Assembly (NCBI RefSeq): GCF_014982725.1
Contig: NZ_JADCJZ010000001.1
Location: 620,001 to 684,000 of the forward strand
DNA from: Thermophilibacter gallinarum
GTDB taxonomy: Bacteria > Actinomycetota > Coriobacteriia > Coriobacteriales > Atopobiaceae
Length of the DNA stretch: 64,000 nt
Direction: 5' to 3'
Of the stretch, positions 33,452 through 42,746 are shown one piece after another. The translations under genes and the position numbers were made by a program. Position 1 is the first letter of the stretch. Every line of letters begins with the position of its first letter. The notes below the pieces were generated by a model. The model ran no database searches. It worked only from the letters and a program-made list of their open reading frames with translations, and was not told where the DNA came from.

Positions 33452-34531
33452 CTACTCGTCGCCGAAGCTGATGCCGAGCGCCTTGGCCTCGCGCACGAGG
33501 TCACCCTCGGGGTCGACGTACTTGAGCTTGCCGGCGACCTCCTTGAGCGGCACGCGGGTCATCTTGCCCTTCTTCTGGGCGACCATGAAGCCGAACTTGC
33601 CCTCGAGGCAGCCGAGCGCCGCCTCGACGCCGCACTGCGTGGCGAAGATGCGGTCCTGGGCGTCGGGCTGGCCGCCGCGCTGGGTGTGGCCGGGCACGGC
33701 GATGCGGATCTCGCGACCGGTGCGCTTGTCGATCTCCGCCGCGATGTCGTAGGCCACGGACGGCGTGGTGCGTGCGGCCACGAGCTTCTTGTACTCCTTC
33801 TTGGAGAGGGCGGCCTCCTCCTTGGAGATGGCACCCTCGGCGACCACGACGATCGTGAAGCGCGAGCCGGCCTTGTCGCGCTCCTCGATGACGCGGACGA
33901 CGTTGTCCATGTCGTAGGGGATCTCGGGGATGAGGATGACGTCGGCGCCGCCGGCCACGCCCGCGTACAGCGGGATCCAGCCGACCTTGTGGCCCATGAT
34001 CTCGATTACGAAGACGCGGCCGTGGGAGCTGGCGGTGGTGTGGATCTCGTCGATGCAGCGGGTGGCCACCTCGACGGAGCTGGTGAAGCCGAAGGTGAGG
34101 TCGGTGCCCCAGGTGTCGTTGTCGATGGTCTTGGGCAGCGCGATGACGTTCAGGCCCTCCTCGGAGAGGCGGTTGGCCGTCTTGGTGGAGCCGTTGCCGC
34201 CGAGCATGAACAGGCAGTCGAGCTTGAGCTTGCGATAGGTGTGCTTCATCGCCTCGACCTTGTTGATGCCGTCGGCCTCGGGCGTGTCGAGCAGCTTGAA
34301 CGGGGTGCGGCTCGTGCCGAGGACGGTGCCGCCGCGCGTGAGCAGGCCGGAGAAGTCGCGGTTGTCCATCATGCGGTAGTGCTCGTAGATCAGGCCCTGG
34401 TAGCCGTCCTCGAAGCCGTAGACCTCGACGGGCTCGTCGGACTGGCGGTAGAGCGTCTTGACGATGCCGCGCATGGTTGCGTTGAGCGCCTGGCAGTCGC
34501 CGCCGCTCGTGAGAAGACCAACTCGAAGCAT
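33452..34531 (-). CDS. pfkA: 6-Phosphofructokinase
   Basis: 359 residues. It phosphorylates fructose 6-phosphate in glycolysis. Motifs: GLLTSGGDCQALNATMRG at the N-terminus, MLGGNGSTKTANRL (~100), LPKTIDNDTWGTDLTFGF (~122) and PGHTQRGGQPDAQDRIFA. The nucleotide loop reads GGNGS where classical ATP enzymes have GGDGS, and PKTIDND where they have PGTIDND, so the phosphoryl donor (ATP or pyrophosphate) is not settled. The start at 34531 (MLRVGLL) is preferred for its spacing from GGGAAGG; the ATG at 34537 is an alternative. Confidence 0.9.
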   Translation of the reverse strand: MLRVGLLTSGGDCQALNATMRGIVKTLYRQSDEPVEVYGFEDGYQGLIYEHYRMMDNRDFSGLLTRGGTVLGTSRTPFKLLDTPEADGINKVEAMKHTYRKLKLDCLFMLGGNGSTKTANRLSEEGLNVIALPKTIDNDTWGTDLTFGFTSSVEVATRCIDEIHTTASSHGRVFVIEIMGHKVGWIPLYAGVAGGADVILIPEIPYDMDNVVRVIEERDKAGSRFTIVVVAEGAISKEEAALSKKEYKKLVAARTTPSVAYDIAAEIDKRTGREIRIAVPGHTQRGGQPDAQDRIFATQCGVEAALGCLEGKFGFMVAQKKGKMTRVPLKEVAGKLKYVDPEGDLVREAKALGISFGDE

Positions 34532-34704
34532 GGGCATTCCTTCCCTCAAGACCACAGATAGGAAAAGTATGCGCCTGATTCGGCCGGGCGTGCGCGATTC
34601 TCCACAAACGGTATCGTTCTCAGGGATTTACGTGGGCTTACACGCGGCAGCCGCGCACGGGCCTGCTACCATGGGCGAGAGGAACTCGAACCGAGGAGGG
34701 TCCC

Positions 34705-35124
34705 ATGACGCCGGACGAGAGACGCGAGGTGCAGGAGGCCGTGGCGGCGGGCCGCAGGGCGCTCGCCAGCCTGGAGGAGGCCGCTGACGCGCTCGGCAGC
34801 GCGAGCAACTGGGGGCTCTTCGACCTGGTGATGGGCGGCCCTTTGACGAGCGTCCTCAAGCACTGGAGCCTCAACGACGCCCGCGGCGCGCTCGACCAGG
34901 CCCGCGCCGACCTCTACGCGTTCACGCGCGAGCTCTCGGACGTTCGCGGCATCGAGGCGCTGCGCGTGGACGTGGGCGCGATCGCCTCGGCCCTCGACGT
35001 CCTCGTGGACAACCCCTTCGTGGACCTCTACGTGCAGAAGAAGATCTCCGATGCCGAGGACAACGTGGACGCCGCGATCGCGGCCACCAAGACCGTGCTC
35101 GCACGGCTCGAGGCGGCGCGGTAG
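34705..35124 (+). CDS. Conserved-looking hypothetical protein, mostly helical
   Basis: 139 residues, Ala/Leu/Asp-rich and predicted helical throughout, without signal peptide or membrane segment. The central SASNWGLFDLVMGGPLTSVLKHWSLNDARGALDQARADLYAFTREL stretch looks conserved in character. No family is recognised with confidence. It has a strong RBS (GAGGAGGG) and a TACCAT -10 candidate at 34667-34672. It stands alone between pfkA and an inverted-repeat region. Confidence 0.7.
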   Translation: MTPDERREVQEAVAAGRRALASLEEAADALGSASNWGLFDLVMGGPLTSVLKHWSLNDARGALDQARADLYAFTRELSDVRGIEALRVDVGAIASALDVLVDNPFVDLYVQKKISDAEDNVDAAIAATKTVLARLEAAR

Positions 35125-35146
35125 GGCTCGTTGTCCGCCTGATGAC

Positions 35147-35348
35147 CCCAAGGCAGTTTTTCGGCATCGCTGTGTCACTTTTTGCGTTGTCTGAGTGGAT
35201 TGTCTCGCCCCGCCTGAGCAAGCCGCCAGACTGGTCGGCAAAAAGCCTGTTGAGAAATGGACCAAATCCACCCGCTTCCTGCAATGGTCCTTCGAGGCAC
35301 TCAGACGAGGCGAAAAGTGCCACAGGGGCACCGCATTTCTGCCTTGGG
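35147..35348. repeat. Long imperfect inverted repeat upstream of deoA
   Basis: About 51-bp arms: CCCAAGGCAG (35147-35156) with CTGCCTTGGG (35339-35348), TGTGTCACTTTT (35171-35182) with AAAAGTGCCACA (35313-35324; 11 of 12), and GTCTGAGTG (35189-35197) with CACTCAGAC (35298-35306), all in register. A short G/C-C-A-C-TTTTT motif recurs within the arms about 23 bp apart and in reverse near 35239. The 388-bp gap 35125-35512 is relatively AT-rich and contains no gene. A TATGAT -10 candidate for deoA lies at 35472-35477. Confidence 0.75.
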
Positions 35349-35512
35349 CTCCACCGCAATGTCACAGCCGTAAACGCGTGTCCGTCTCGGCGGATCTGGG
35401 ACGGCATGCTTGGGGCCACATTGAGGTCCCCCGCTTCCCGACGCGTCAACGCCGTCCGCCCCTTCCGCCCCTATGATGGGCGCAACGGAGGGCGACGGAC
35501 GGAGGGTTCGCC

Positions 35513-36841
35513 ATGCGCATGTACGACATCATCGAGAAGAAGCGGGACGGTCGGGAGCTCACGGACGAGGAGATCTCGTTCTTCGTGAGCGGCCTCGTGG
35601 CGGGCGAGATCCCAGACTATCAGGCTACGGCGCTCCTCATGGCCATCTATCTGCGGGGGATGAGCGACCGCGAGACCACCACGCTGACGCTTGCGATGGA
35701 GCGCTCGGGCGACGTCGTCGACCTCTCGGCCATCCCGGGCATCAAGGTGGACAAGCACTCGACTGGTGGCGTGGGCGACAAGACGTCGCTCGCCGTCATC
35801 CCCATCGTGGCATCCCTGGGGGTTCCGGTCGCCAAGATGAGCGGTCGCGGCCTCGGCCATACAGGAGGCACGCTCGACAAGCTCGAGAGCATCCCCGGGC
35901 TCACGACGGCGCTGGACCGCGAGCGTTTCGTGAGAACGGTGCTGGAGCACGGCTGCGCGATCGTGGGGCAGACGGGTAACCTCGTTCCGGCCGACAAGAT
36001 CATCTACGCCCTTCGTGACGTGACGGCAACCGTGAGCTCCGTGCCGCTCATAGCCTCGAGCATCATGAGCAAGAAGCTCGCTGCAGGCTCCGACAAGATC
36101 CTGCTCGACGTGAAGGTTGGTTCGGGCGCGTTCATGCAGGACCTCGACTCCGCGATTGAGCTCGCCCAGACCATGGTAGCCATCGGCGAGGGCGCCGGTC
36201 GCACCACGGTGGCGCTCGTTACCAACATGGACCGCCCGCTCGGTCACGCCATAGGCAACTCGCTCGAGGTCATCGAGGTCGCCAACACCCTGTGCGGCAA
36301 TGGTCCCGAGGACCTCGAGCACGAATGCGTGGCGCTGGCCGCCGAGATGCTCGTCCTCGCCGGACGGGCGACCACGCGCGAGGAGGGGGCGACCCTCGCC
36401 GCGGGGGCGATTGCTGACGGCTCGGCCTTTGCCAAGCTCTGCGAGATGATCGAGGCCCAGGGCGGGGACGTCTCATGCCTCAGGGACACCAGTCGCTTCC
36501 GTCGTGCATCCGTCGAGCATGCGGTCCTCGCCGACCGGTCAGGTTACGTTACGCGGCTCGATACCACCGCCATCGGGATCGCCAGCGTCGAGCTAGGTGC
36601 CGGACGCGAGCGCCTGGAGGACGAGATCGACCCCTCTGCCGGCATCACGCTTCTCAAGAACCGCGGGGATGCCGTCGAGGAGGGCGAGGTCGTCGCCCTT
36701 CTGCACACCTCTGACGAGAGCCGGCTCGCGGACGCGCTCGCCACGTTCACCTCTGCGGTCCATATCGCCGCCGAGCCCCCAGCGCCCGAGCCGATCGTGC
36801 TCGCGCGCGTGGACGCCGCCGGCGTGTGCCGCTTCGAGTAG
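35513..36841 (+). CDS. deoA: Pyrimidine-nucleoside (thymidine) phosphorylase
   Basis: 442 residues. It splits pyrimidine nucleosides to base and (deoxy)ribose 1-phosphate. Signatures: [18 protein letters not shown] at the N-terminus, [17 protein letters not shown] (~83), [21 protein letters not shown] (the family pattern, ~115) and [11 protein letters not shown]-terminal PYNP domain includes [20 protein letters not shown]. The ATG at 35513 lies 7 bp after GGAGGG; an ATG at 35519 is an alternative. It is the first gene of deoA-deoC-deoB. Confidence 0.95.
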   Translation: MRMYDIIEKKRDGRELTDEEISFFVSGLVAGEIPDYQATALLMAIYLRGMSDRETTTLTLAMERSGDVVDLSAIPGIKVDKHSTGGVGDKTSLAVIPIVASLGVPVAKMSGRGLGHTGGTLDKLESIPGLTTALDRERFVRTVLEHGCAIVGQTGNLVPADKIIYALRDVTATVSSVPLIASSIMSKKLAAGSDKILLDVKVGSGAFMQDLDSAIELAQTMVAIGEGAGRTTVALVTNMDRPLGHAIGNSLEVIEVANTLCGNGPEDLEHECVALAAEMLVLAGRATTREEGATLAAGAIADGSAFAKLCEMIEAQGGDVSCLRDTSRFRRASVEHAVLADRSGYVTRLDTTAIGIASVELGAGRERLEDEIDPSAGITLLKNRGDAVEEGEVVALLHTSDESRLADALATFTSAVHIAAEPPAPEPIVLARVDAAGVCRFE

Positions 36842-36876
36842 GACTCAGTTCCCGAGCCCGCCCATAAGGAGCCAAC

Positions 36877-37547
36877 ATGAAGCTCACGCGCGAAGAACTT
36901 GCCACCTGCATGGACTACACCCTGCTCAAGCCCGAGGCAACGGCCTCCGACGTAGACCGCGTCTGCGCGGACGCGCTCCGGCTCTCGACGGCCTCCGTAT
37001 GCGTGAACCCCTGCTGGGTGTCGCGCGTCGCCGAGTCGCTGTCTGGAAGCACCGTCGCTACGTGCACCGTGATCGGGTTCCCGCTGGGGGCGACCTCGAC
37101 CGAGGCCAAGGTCGCCGAGGCGTCCCGCGCGCTCCGGGACGGAGCGCGCGAGCTCGACATGGTGATCAACGTCGGCATGCTCAGGGCGGGAGAGTCCAAC
37201 GTCGTCCAGGCCGAGATCGCGGCGCTCGCCGAGAGATCCCACGACCGAGGCGCCCTGCTCAAGGTAATCATCGAGACCTGCCTGCTCACGGACGAGCAGA
37301 AGCGCGTCGCCTGTGCCTGCGCCAAGCGAGCGGGCGCCGACTTCGTGAAGACCTCGACGGGATTCTCGACGGGGGTGCCACCGTGGAGGACGTCCGGCTC
37401 ATGCGCGATGCCGTCGGGCAGGAGATGGGTGTCAAGGCTTCTGGCGGCATCCGCACCCTCGCCTCCGCGCTTGCCATGATCGAAGCGGGCGCGAGTCGTC
37501 TGGGCGTGTCGGCGGCCGCGAGCATTCTCGACGAGGTGGGGGCATGA
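36877..37547 (+). pseudogene. deoC: Deoxyribose-phosphate aldolase, frameshifted
   Basis: The frame from ATG 36877 (RBS AAGGAG) encodes a normal DeoC N-terminus and core, including the Schiff-base Lys158 in FVKTSTGF. It then changes frame at the GGGGG run 37371-37375 and reads nonsense to 37479. The other frame supplies [19 protein letters not shown] and the second key lysine in VKASGGIRT, ending at 37547. One missing G restores a ~223-residue enzyme. DeoC converts deoxyribose 5-phosphate to acetaldehyde and glyceraldehyde 3-phosphate. The surrounding operon is intact, so a sequencing error is as likely as a true loss. Confidence 0.88.
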
Positions 37548-38743
37548 GGTTCGAGCGCGTCCTCGTGATCGTCGCCGATTCTATCGGCGTGGGCGGCGCG
37601 CCTGACGCGGCCTCCTTCTCGAGCGAGGGAGCCAATACGCTGGGGCATGTCGCGACCTACTTCTCCCGGAGCATGCCCAGCGCGCTGCGCATCCCGACGC
37701 TCTGTTCGCTCGGCGTCGGTCTCACGAGGCCCGAGGGGCTTCCCGACGTTCCCCGTCCGGATGCCCCGCTCGGTGCCTACGGCTCCATGCGCGTCACCAG
37801 TCTGGGCAACGACTCCCTCGACGGCCACTGGGAGATGATGTGCCTGCCGGTACGCTTTCACGTCGACTATTTCCCCGAGGGGTTCCCGGATTGGCTTCTC
37901 GAGAAGATCGGCGAGGTTTCCGGCCGTGGCATCCTCTGCAACCGCCCGTACTCGGGAACCAAGGTCCTCGTGGACTACGGGGAGCGACATCTGGAGACCG
38001 GTGACCTCATCGTCTACACCTCGGGCGACTCGGTGCTGCAGATCGCCGCGCACGAGGAGGTCGTTCCGGTACCCGAGCTCTATCGAATTTGCGAGGTGGT
38101 TCGCTCCCTGGTGAACGGACCCGAGGTGACCATGGGGCGCGTCATCGCCCGCCCGTTCGTTGGCTCGTCGAGGGACTCCTTCGTCAGGACGGACAATCGG
38201 AGGGACTTCGGGCTCAAGCCCACCGGCCCTACAGTGCTCACAAAGCTGTCCGACGCCGGATTTGACGTGATCGCGGTGGGAAAGACCTGGGACCTCTTCT
38301 GCGGCGAGGGCTTCACGCGCGCCTACCACAACCGCTCCAACATGGATGGCATGGACCACGTCGACGAGGTCCTCTCACACAGCTGGCGAGGCCTCTGCTT
38401 CTGCAACCTCGTGGACTTCGATTCGGTCTACGGGCATCGTCGTGACGTCGTGGGGGACGGCCGCGCCCTCGAGGCCCTCGACAGGCGCCTTGCCAACGTC
38501 ATGAGACGGCTCGGGGAGCGCGACCTCCTCGTGATCACGGCAGACCATGGAAACGACCCGACCTATAGGGGCACGGATCACACGCGAGAGCTTGTGCCCC
38601 TGCTCGTCTGGTCGCCCTCGATGCGGGCGGGCGGCGTGTCCCTGGGGGCGCGCGCGGCAGCGAGCGACCTGGGTGCCACCATTCTGGAAAACTTCGACCT
38701 GTCTCCCATGGGGGAGGGGAAGAGCTTCCTCGACCTCATCTGA
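37544..38743 (+). CDS. deoB: Phosphopentomutase
   Basis: 399 residues. It converts (deoxy)ribose 1-phosphate to the 5-phosphate, linking DeoA to DeoC. Alkaline-phosphatase-superfamily motifs: [16 protein letters not shown] (first metal Asp), [36 protein letters not shown] and [19 protein letters not shown]. The activated Thr of studied enzymes (GKDT, Thr85 in Bacillus cereus) is Ser91 here (GNDSLDGHW), and the following Thr is Asp. The ATG overlaps the deoC stop, so the genes are coupled. Confidence 0.94.
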   Translation: MRFERVLVIVADSIGVGGAPDAASFSSEGANTLGHVATYFSRSMPSALRIPTLCSLGVGLTRPEGLPDVPRPDAPLGAYGSMRVTSLGNDSLDGHWEMMCLPVRFHVDYFPEGFPDWLLEKIGEVSGRGILCNRPYSGTKVLVDYGERHLETGDLIVYTSGDSVLQIAAHEEVVPVPELYRICEVVRSLVNGPEVTMGRVIARPFVGSSRDSFVRTDNRRDFGLKPTGPTVLTKLSDAGFDVIAVGKTWDLFCGEGFTRAYHNRSNMDGMDHVDEVLSHSWRGLCFCNLVDFDSVYGHRRDVVGDGRALEALDRRLANVMRRLGERDLLVITADHGNDPTYRGTDHTRELVPLLVWSPSMRAGGVSLGARAAASDLGATILENFDLSPMGEGKSFLDLI

Positions 38744-38773
38744 CGACGTCGCGCCGCGCGGGAGGCGCTCCGC

Positions 38774-39604
38774 TCAGCCCAGCAGGTGCTCCTCGATCCA
38801 GACGGCGACGCCGTCGTGTTCCACGTCAGGGCAGACGTAGTCCGCGACGTCGAGCACCTTCTGCTCGGCGCTTTCCATGGCGACGAACGTCATGGGGGTC
38901 TCGGTGAAGGACATGTCGTTGCCGGAGTCGCCGATGCCCACGGAGGCGGCGGGGTCGATTCCCTCTCTCAGGCAGAGGTCGAGCGCGGTCGATCCCTTGC
39001 TCACTCCCTTGAGGGTGAACTCGAGTGCCAGCGGGCCCTGGTTGATGACCTCGTAGGGGTCGGCATGGGGTGCAAAGACCCTCTCGGCATCGAGGCGGTC
39101 CTGCTCGGTCGCGAAGTGAGCCATGACCTTGTAGACGCCCTCCTCCACGCCCGGTCCGTTGAGCGGGTCGTCTACGACCATCAGCCCTCCGATGGCACCC
39201 GGGTCCTCCCAGAGGTCCGCCTCGCGGTCAATGAGCATGCCTTCGTTGGTGTGAGTCCAGTAGCGAAGGGGGCGTGTCCCGAGAACCTCGCGCACCACTA
39301 GAGCCTGCTTGTGGGTCATGAGGTGCGCTATGGCAGGCCTGTCGTCTCCGTGGCGGAAGAGTGCGGCGCCGTTGCAGCAGAGCTGCCACTCGATCCAGGG
39401 GGTCTCCAGGATGCCGCTTCCGAGCTCCTGGCGGGCACGGCCGGACGCGGCGCAGAGGACCCAGCCGCGCCGATGCAGCTCTTCGAACGCCGAGCGAACC
39501 CGCGGAGAGAGCTCCTCGGTGACGTGGTCCCCGAAGACCGTCCCGTCGAGGTCGAAGGCGAGAAGTCCCGCCCGTCGCGTGTCCGTCTCGGCAGCCATGC
39601 CCAT
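38774..39604 (-). CDS. Cof-type HAD-IIB phosphatase
   Basis: 276 residues. HAD motif I is AFDLDGTVFGD (~17), motif II CAASGR, motif III Lys in LKGVSKGSTAL and motif IV GDSGNDMSF. Members dephosphorylate sugar phosphates or other small phosphomonoesters in the cytosol. It lies after the GH1 genes behind a terminator, so it may be read partly from its own promoter. Convergent with deoB (30 bp apart). Start at 39604 with GGAGGA 8 bp upstream. Confidence 0.87.
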   Translation of the reverse strand: MGMAAETDTRRAGLLAFDLDGTVFGDHVTEELSPRVRSAFEELHRRGWVLCAASGRARQELGSGILETPWIEWQLCCNGAALFRHGDDRPAIAHLMTHKQALVVREVLGTRPLRYWTHTNEGMLIDREADLWEDPGAIGGLMVVDDPLNGPGVEEGVYKVMAHFATEQDRLDAERVFAPHADPYEVINQGPLALEFTLKGVSKGSTALDLCLREGIDPAASVGIGDSGNDMSFTETPMTFVAMESAEQKVLDVADYVCPDVEHDGVAVWIEEHLLG

Positions 39605-39624
39605 GCTCCTATCCTCCGAATCGT

Positions 39625-39655
39625 CAAAATAGAAGGGGCGCCCGAGGGCGCCCCT
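39625..39655 (-). terminator. Terminator after the first GH1 gene
   Basis: AGGGGCGCCC / GGGCGCCCC stem (39634-39654), followed on the minus strand by TTCTATTTT. It ends the beta-glucoside cluster before the HAD gene. Confidence 0.8.
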
Positions 39656-39664
39656 GTCGTCTCG

Positions 39665-41107
39665 CTAGAGGTCAGCGCCGTTCGACGCGATGACGTCCTT
39701 GTACCACCAGAACGAATCCTTGCGGATGCGCGCGCATTCGCGCGGGTCGTCGTCGGTCCGGTCGACGTAGATGAAGCCGTAGCGCTTCTTCACGCCGTTG
39801 CTCGTGGAAAGCAGGTCGACACACGACCACGGGCTGTAGGCGATCACCGGCACGCCGTAGTCGATGGCGCGGCTCACGGCGGCGATGTGGTCGCGGAGGT
39901 AGTCGATGCGATACTGGTCATGGACGTGGCCGTCGGAAGTGAGCTCGTCGAAGGCCCCCAGGCCGTTCTCCAGGATCATGAGCGGCTTGCCGTAGCGCGT
40001 GTAGATGTCTCTGAGCAGGTACTCCATGCCGATGGGGTCGATAGCCCAGTCCCAGTCTGTGGTGTCAAGGTTGGGGTTCTTGCACATCTCGTAGAAGCCG
40101 GGGTGCGTCTCGAAGCCGCTGATGTCGCCCTTCTTGCCGGACCAGTTGACGCCGCTCCAGCGAATCTCCTTGCTGCCGTCGTCGGGGCACCACTTGGCGC
40201 ACTCGCTGGCGTAGTAGTTGATGCCCAGGAAGTCGGAGGACCCGGAGGCGATGAGCTCCATGTCTCCGGGCTCGATCTTGGGGGCGAGGCCGTGGCGCTC
40301 GAGATAGAGCTGCGCGGACTTGGTGTAGTGGCCCTTGAAGTAGATGTCGAGGTAGTAGGCGTTGCGCAGGTCGTGGGCGTTCTGCGCCGCCATGACGTCC
40401 TCGGGCTTGGACGTCAGCGGGTAGACCGGCGAATAGCCGATGACCGACCCGACCATGCCACCCGGGACCAGCTCGTGGACCAGGTTGCACGCGATGGCGT
40501 GCGCGAGGTTCATGTGGTGGTTGATCTGGTAGCGGAGCTGGTTCTGCGAGAGGTACTTGTCGGCGATGAAGCACTTCTGCGTCCAGTACTGGACGATGAT
40601 GCTCTGCTCGTTGATCGTGGTCCAGTACTTGACCTTGTCGCCGTACTCGGAGATGACGAAGCGCGCGTAGGCGGCGAAGTCGTCAACCACCTGACGGGAG
40701 ATCCAACCGTCGTAGCGCTCCACGAGGGCCCAGGGGAGATCGTAGTGATAGAGCGTGACGATCGGCTCGATGCCGTGGGCGATGAGGTCGTCGATGAGGT
40801 CATGGTAGAACTTCACGCCCTCGGGGTTGGGCTCTCCCGTACCGTCGGGGATGACGCGCGACCAGGCGATCGAGAAGCGATAGGCCTTGAGACCCATCTC
40901 CGCCATGAGCTCCACGTCCTCATGCATGTGGTGGTAGTGGTCGCTCGTGACCTCAGCGGTGGCAAAGCCACGCTCCTCGAAGTTCTTGGCGTTGATGACG
41001 TCCTGCTGGGAGGCCTTCTTGCCGCCCTCGAGAGCGGCACCCTCGACCTGGTAGGCGCTGGTGGACGCGCCCCAGAGGAAGTCCTTGGGGAAAACGGAGT
41101 CGGCCAT
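39665..41107 (-). CDS. GH1 6-phospho-beta-glucosidase, first copy
   Basis: 480 residues. GH1 start FPKDFLWGASTSAYQVEG, acid/base Glu in TINEQ (~167), nucleophile Glu in ILENGLG (~380). The phosphate-binding C-terminus is KKRYGFIYVDRTDDDPRECARIRKDSFWWYK. It hydrolyses phosphorylated beta-glucosides delivered by the PTS encoded upstream. It is 4 bp from the next GH1 gene, so the two are coupled. It shares the SQQDVIN insertion and the C-terminal pattern with the copy at 44556, more than with the copy at 41112. Confidence 0.93.
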   Translation of the reverse strand: MADSVFPKDFLWGASTSAYQVEGAALEGGKKASQQDVINAKNFEERGFATAEVTSDHYHHMHEDVELMAEMGLKAYRFSIAWSRVIPDGTGEPNPEGVKFYHDLIDDLIAHGIEPIVTLYHYDLPWALVERYDGWISRQVVDDFAAYARFVISEYGDKVKYWTTINEQSIIVQYWTQKCFIADKYLSQNQLRYQINHHMNLAHAIACNLVHELVPGGMVGSVIGYSPVYPLTSKPEDVMAAQNAHDLRNAYYLDIYFKGHYTKSAQLYLERHGLAPKIEPGDMELIASGSSDFLGINYYASECAKWCPDDGSKEIRWSGVNWSGKKGDISGFETHPGFYEMCKNPNLDTTDWDWAIDPIGMEYLLRDIYTRYGKPLMILENGLGAFDELTSDGHVHDQYRIDYLRDHIAAVSRAIDYGVPVIAYSPWSCVDLLSTSNGVKKRYGFIYVDRTDDDPRECARIRKDSFWWYKDVIASNGADL

Positions 41108-41111
41108 GCTG

Positions 41112-42626
41112 CTAGTCCTCCTTGGCGTGCGCGGTGTCGACGGGCTCGGCGTGGCTCGTCATGTCACAGCCCCACTCGGCGCCGTTGGACTTGATGAGCT
41201 TGGAGTACCAGTGGAACGAGTCCTTCTTGATGCGCTTCATCGGGGGCAGCACGCCTGCCGCCTTGGCCTCGTTGAGCTCGTCGTCGGTTGCGTCGATGTA
41301 GACGAGGCCGTAGCGCTTCTCGATGCCGTTGCCGGTGGAGAGCAGGTCGGTGAACGACCAGGGGTTGTAGCCGAAGATCTCGACGCCGTCCTCGATGGCA
41401 AGGCCCAGCTGGTAGACGGTGTCACGCAGGAAGTCGATGCGGTACTGGTCGTGGACCTCGCCGTTCTCGTCCTTGTGCTCGTGGGCACCGAAGCCGTTCT
41501 CGGTGACGACCATGGGCAGGTGGTAGTGGTCCCACAGGTAGCGCATCACGTAGCGCATGGAGACGGGGTCGATCTCCCAGTCCCAGTCGGTGTAGGGGAC
41601 GTAGGGGTTGTAGCAGAGCTGGTACTGGCCGGGGACGGTGGGGAAGATGAGCTTGCCCTTCTCGCCCGTCTTGTTCATCAGCTGCGCCTGCGCGGCGGCG
41701 TTGGCGGCCGCCCAGCGCGCGGTGTTGGAGCGGTAGCAGTTCACGGCGATGAAGTCGATCTTGGCGGACTTCATCAGCTCCTCGTCACCGGGCTCGATGC
41801 CGGGGTCGATGTCGTTGTTCTTCCAGTAGTTCTTGAGGAAGGTGCTGTACTCGCCGTAGGCGTCCGTGTCGTTCCAGATCTTCTCGGTGAACTCCTCGGC
41901 GTTCATGGCCGCGATCTGGTCCATGGGCTCGGAGGAGAAGGGGTAGATGGGCACCATGCCCGGCACGGGGCCGATCTTGCCGCCGGGGACGAGCTCGTGA
42001 CAGGCGTTGACGGCCTTGGCGTGGCACAGGTTCATGATGTGGTTGACGCGCCACTTGTCGCGGAACCAGTCGTCGCAGCCCTTGTCGACGCCGAGCCAGT
42101 CGCCGTAGCAGATCTGCATGTTCTGCTCGTTGATGGCGAGCCAGTACTTGACGCGGTCGCCGAAGCGCTCGAAGCAGACGCGCGCGTAGTGCTCGAAGGC
42201 GTCGACGGTCTTGCGGCTCTTCCAGCCGCCGAGCTCCTCGTCGACCCACACGGGCATGTCGTAGTGGTAGAGCGTGACGATCGGGGTGATGTTGTGGGCG
42301 ACGAGGTCGTCGATGAGCTCGTTGTAGAAGGCGATGCCCGCCTCGTTCACCTTGCCGTCGGAGTGGGGGATGATGCGCGGCCAGGCGAGCGAGAAGCGAT
42401 AGCTCGTGAAGCCGCACTCGGCCATGAGCTCGACGTCCTCGTGCGCGTGGTGGTAGTGGTCGGCGGCGATGGAGTTGTCGGCGAAGGGGACCTTGGTCTG
42501 GGAGTTGAGGTCGATGATGGCGGGGGTGCGACCGTCAGCGTCCGTCGCTCCCTCGACCTGCCATGCTGCGCTCGATGCGCCCCACAGGAACCCCTCGGGG
42601 AACTTAGGATCATGGTCATAGTGCAT
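41112..42626 (-). CDS. GH1 6-phospho-beta-glucosidase, second copy
   Basis: 504 residues, the longest of the three. FPEGFLWGASSAAWQVEG, acid/base Glu in AINEQN (~167), nucleophile Glu in VVTENGFGAHEH (~376), and phosphate site IEKRYGLVYIDATDDEL...KRIKKDSFHWYSK. The extra length is a loop after TDDELNEAKAAG and a ~28-residue C-terminal tail. Divergence from its neighbours suggests a different aglycone or linkage preference. The RBS AAAGGAG lies before the ATG at 42626. Confidence 0.93.
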   Translation of the reverse strand: MHYDHDPKFPEGFLWGASSAAWQVEGATDADGRTPAIIDLNSQTKVPFADNSIAADHYHHAHEDVELMAECGFTSYRFSLAWPRIIPHSDGKVNEAGIAFYNELIDDLVAHNITPIVTLYHYDMPVWVDEELGGWKSRKTVDAFEHYARVCFERFGDRVKYWLAINEQNMQICYGDWLGVDKGCDDWFRDKWRVNHIMNLCHAKAVNACHELVPGGKIGPVPGMVPIYPFSSEPMDQIAAMNAEEFTEKIWNDTDAYGEYSTFLKNYWKNNDIDPGIEPGDEELMKSAKIDFIAVNCYRSNTARWAAANAAAQAQLMNKTGEKGKLIFPTVPGQYQLCYNPYVPYTDWDWEIDPVSMRYVMRYLWDHYHLPMVVTENGFGAHEHKDENGEVHDQYRIDFLRDTVYQLGLAIEDGVEIFGYNPWSFTDLLSTGNGIEKRYGLVYIDATDDELNEAKAAGVLPPMKRIKKDSFHWYSKLIKSNGAEWGCDMTSHAEPVDTAHAKED

Positions 42627-42746
42627 GAGATGCTCCTTTCGACGGGACGGTTGCGCCGGGGCGTGCCGCCGACGGCTTTGGCTACCGTAAGCATCCCAGA
42701 AGGAGTTCTCACATGCGGGCCGTTAAGTGGACCCCCACTCGCCGGC

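Noticed and set aside
35125-35512. A short coding gene in the deoA upstream gap
   Set aside because: The open frames there have no RBS and cross the inverted-repeat arms; composition is unlike the neighbouring genes.
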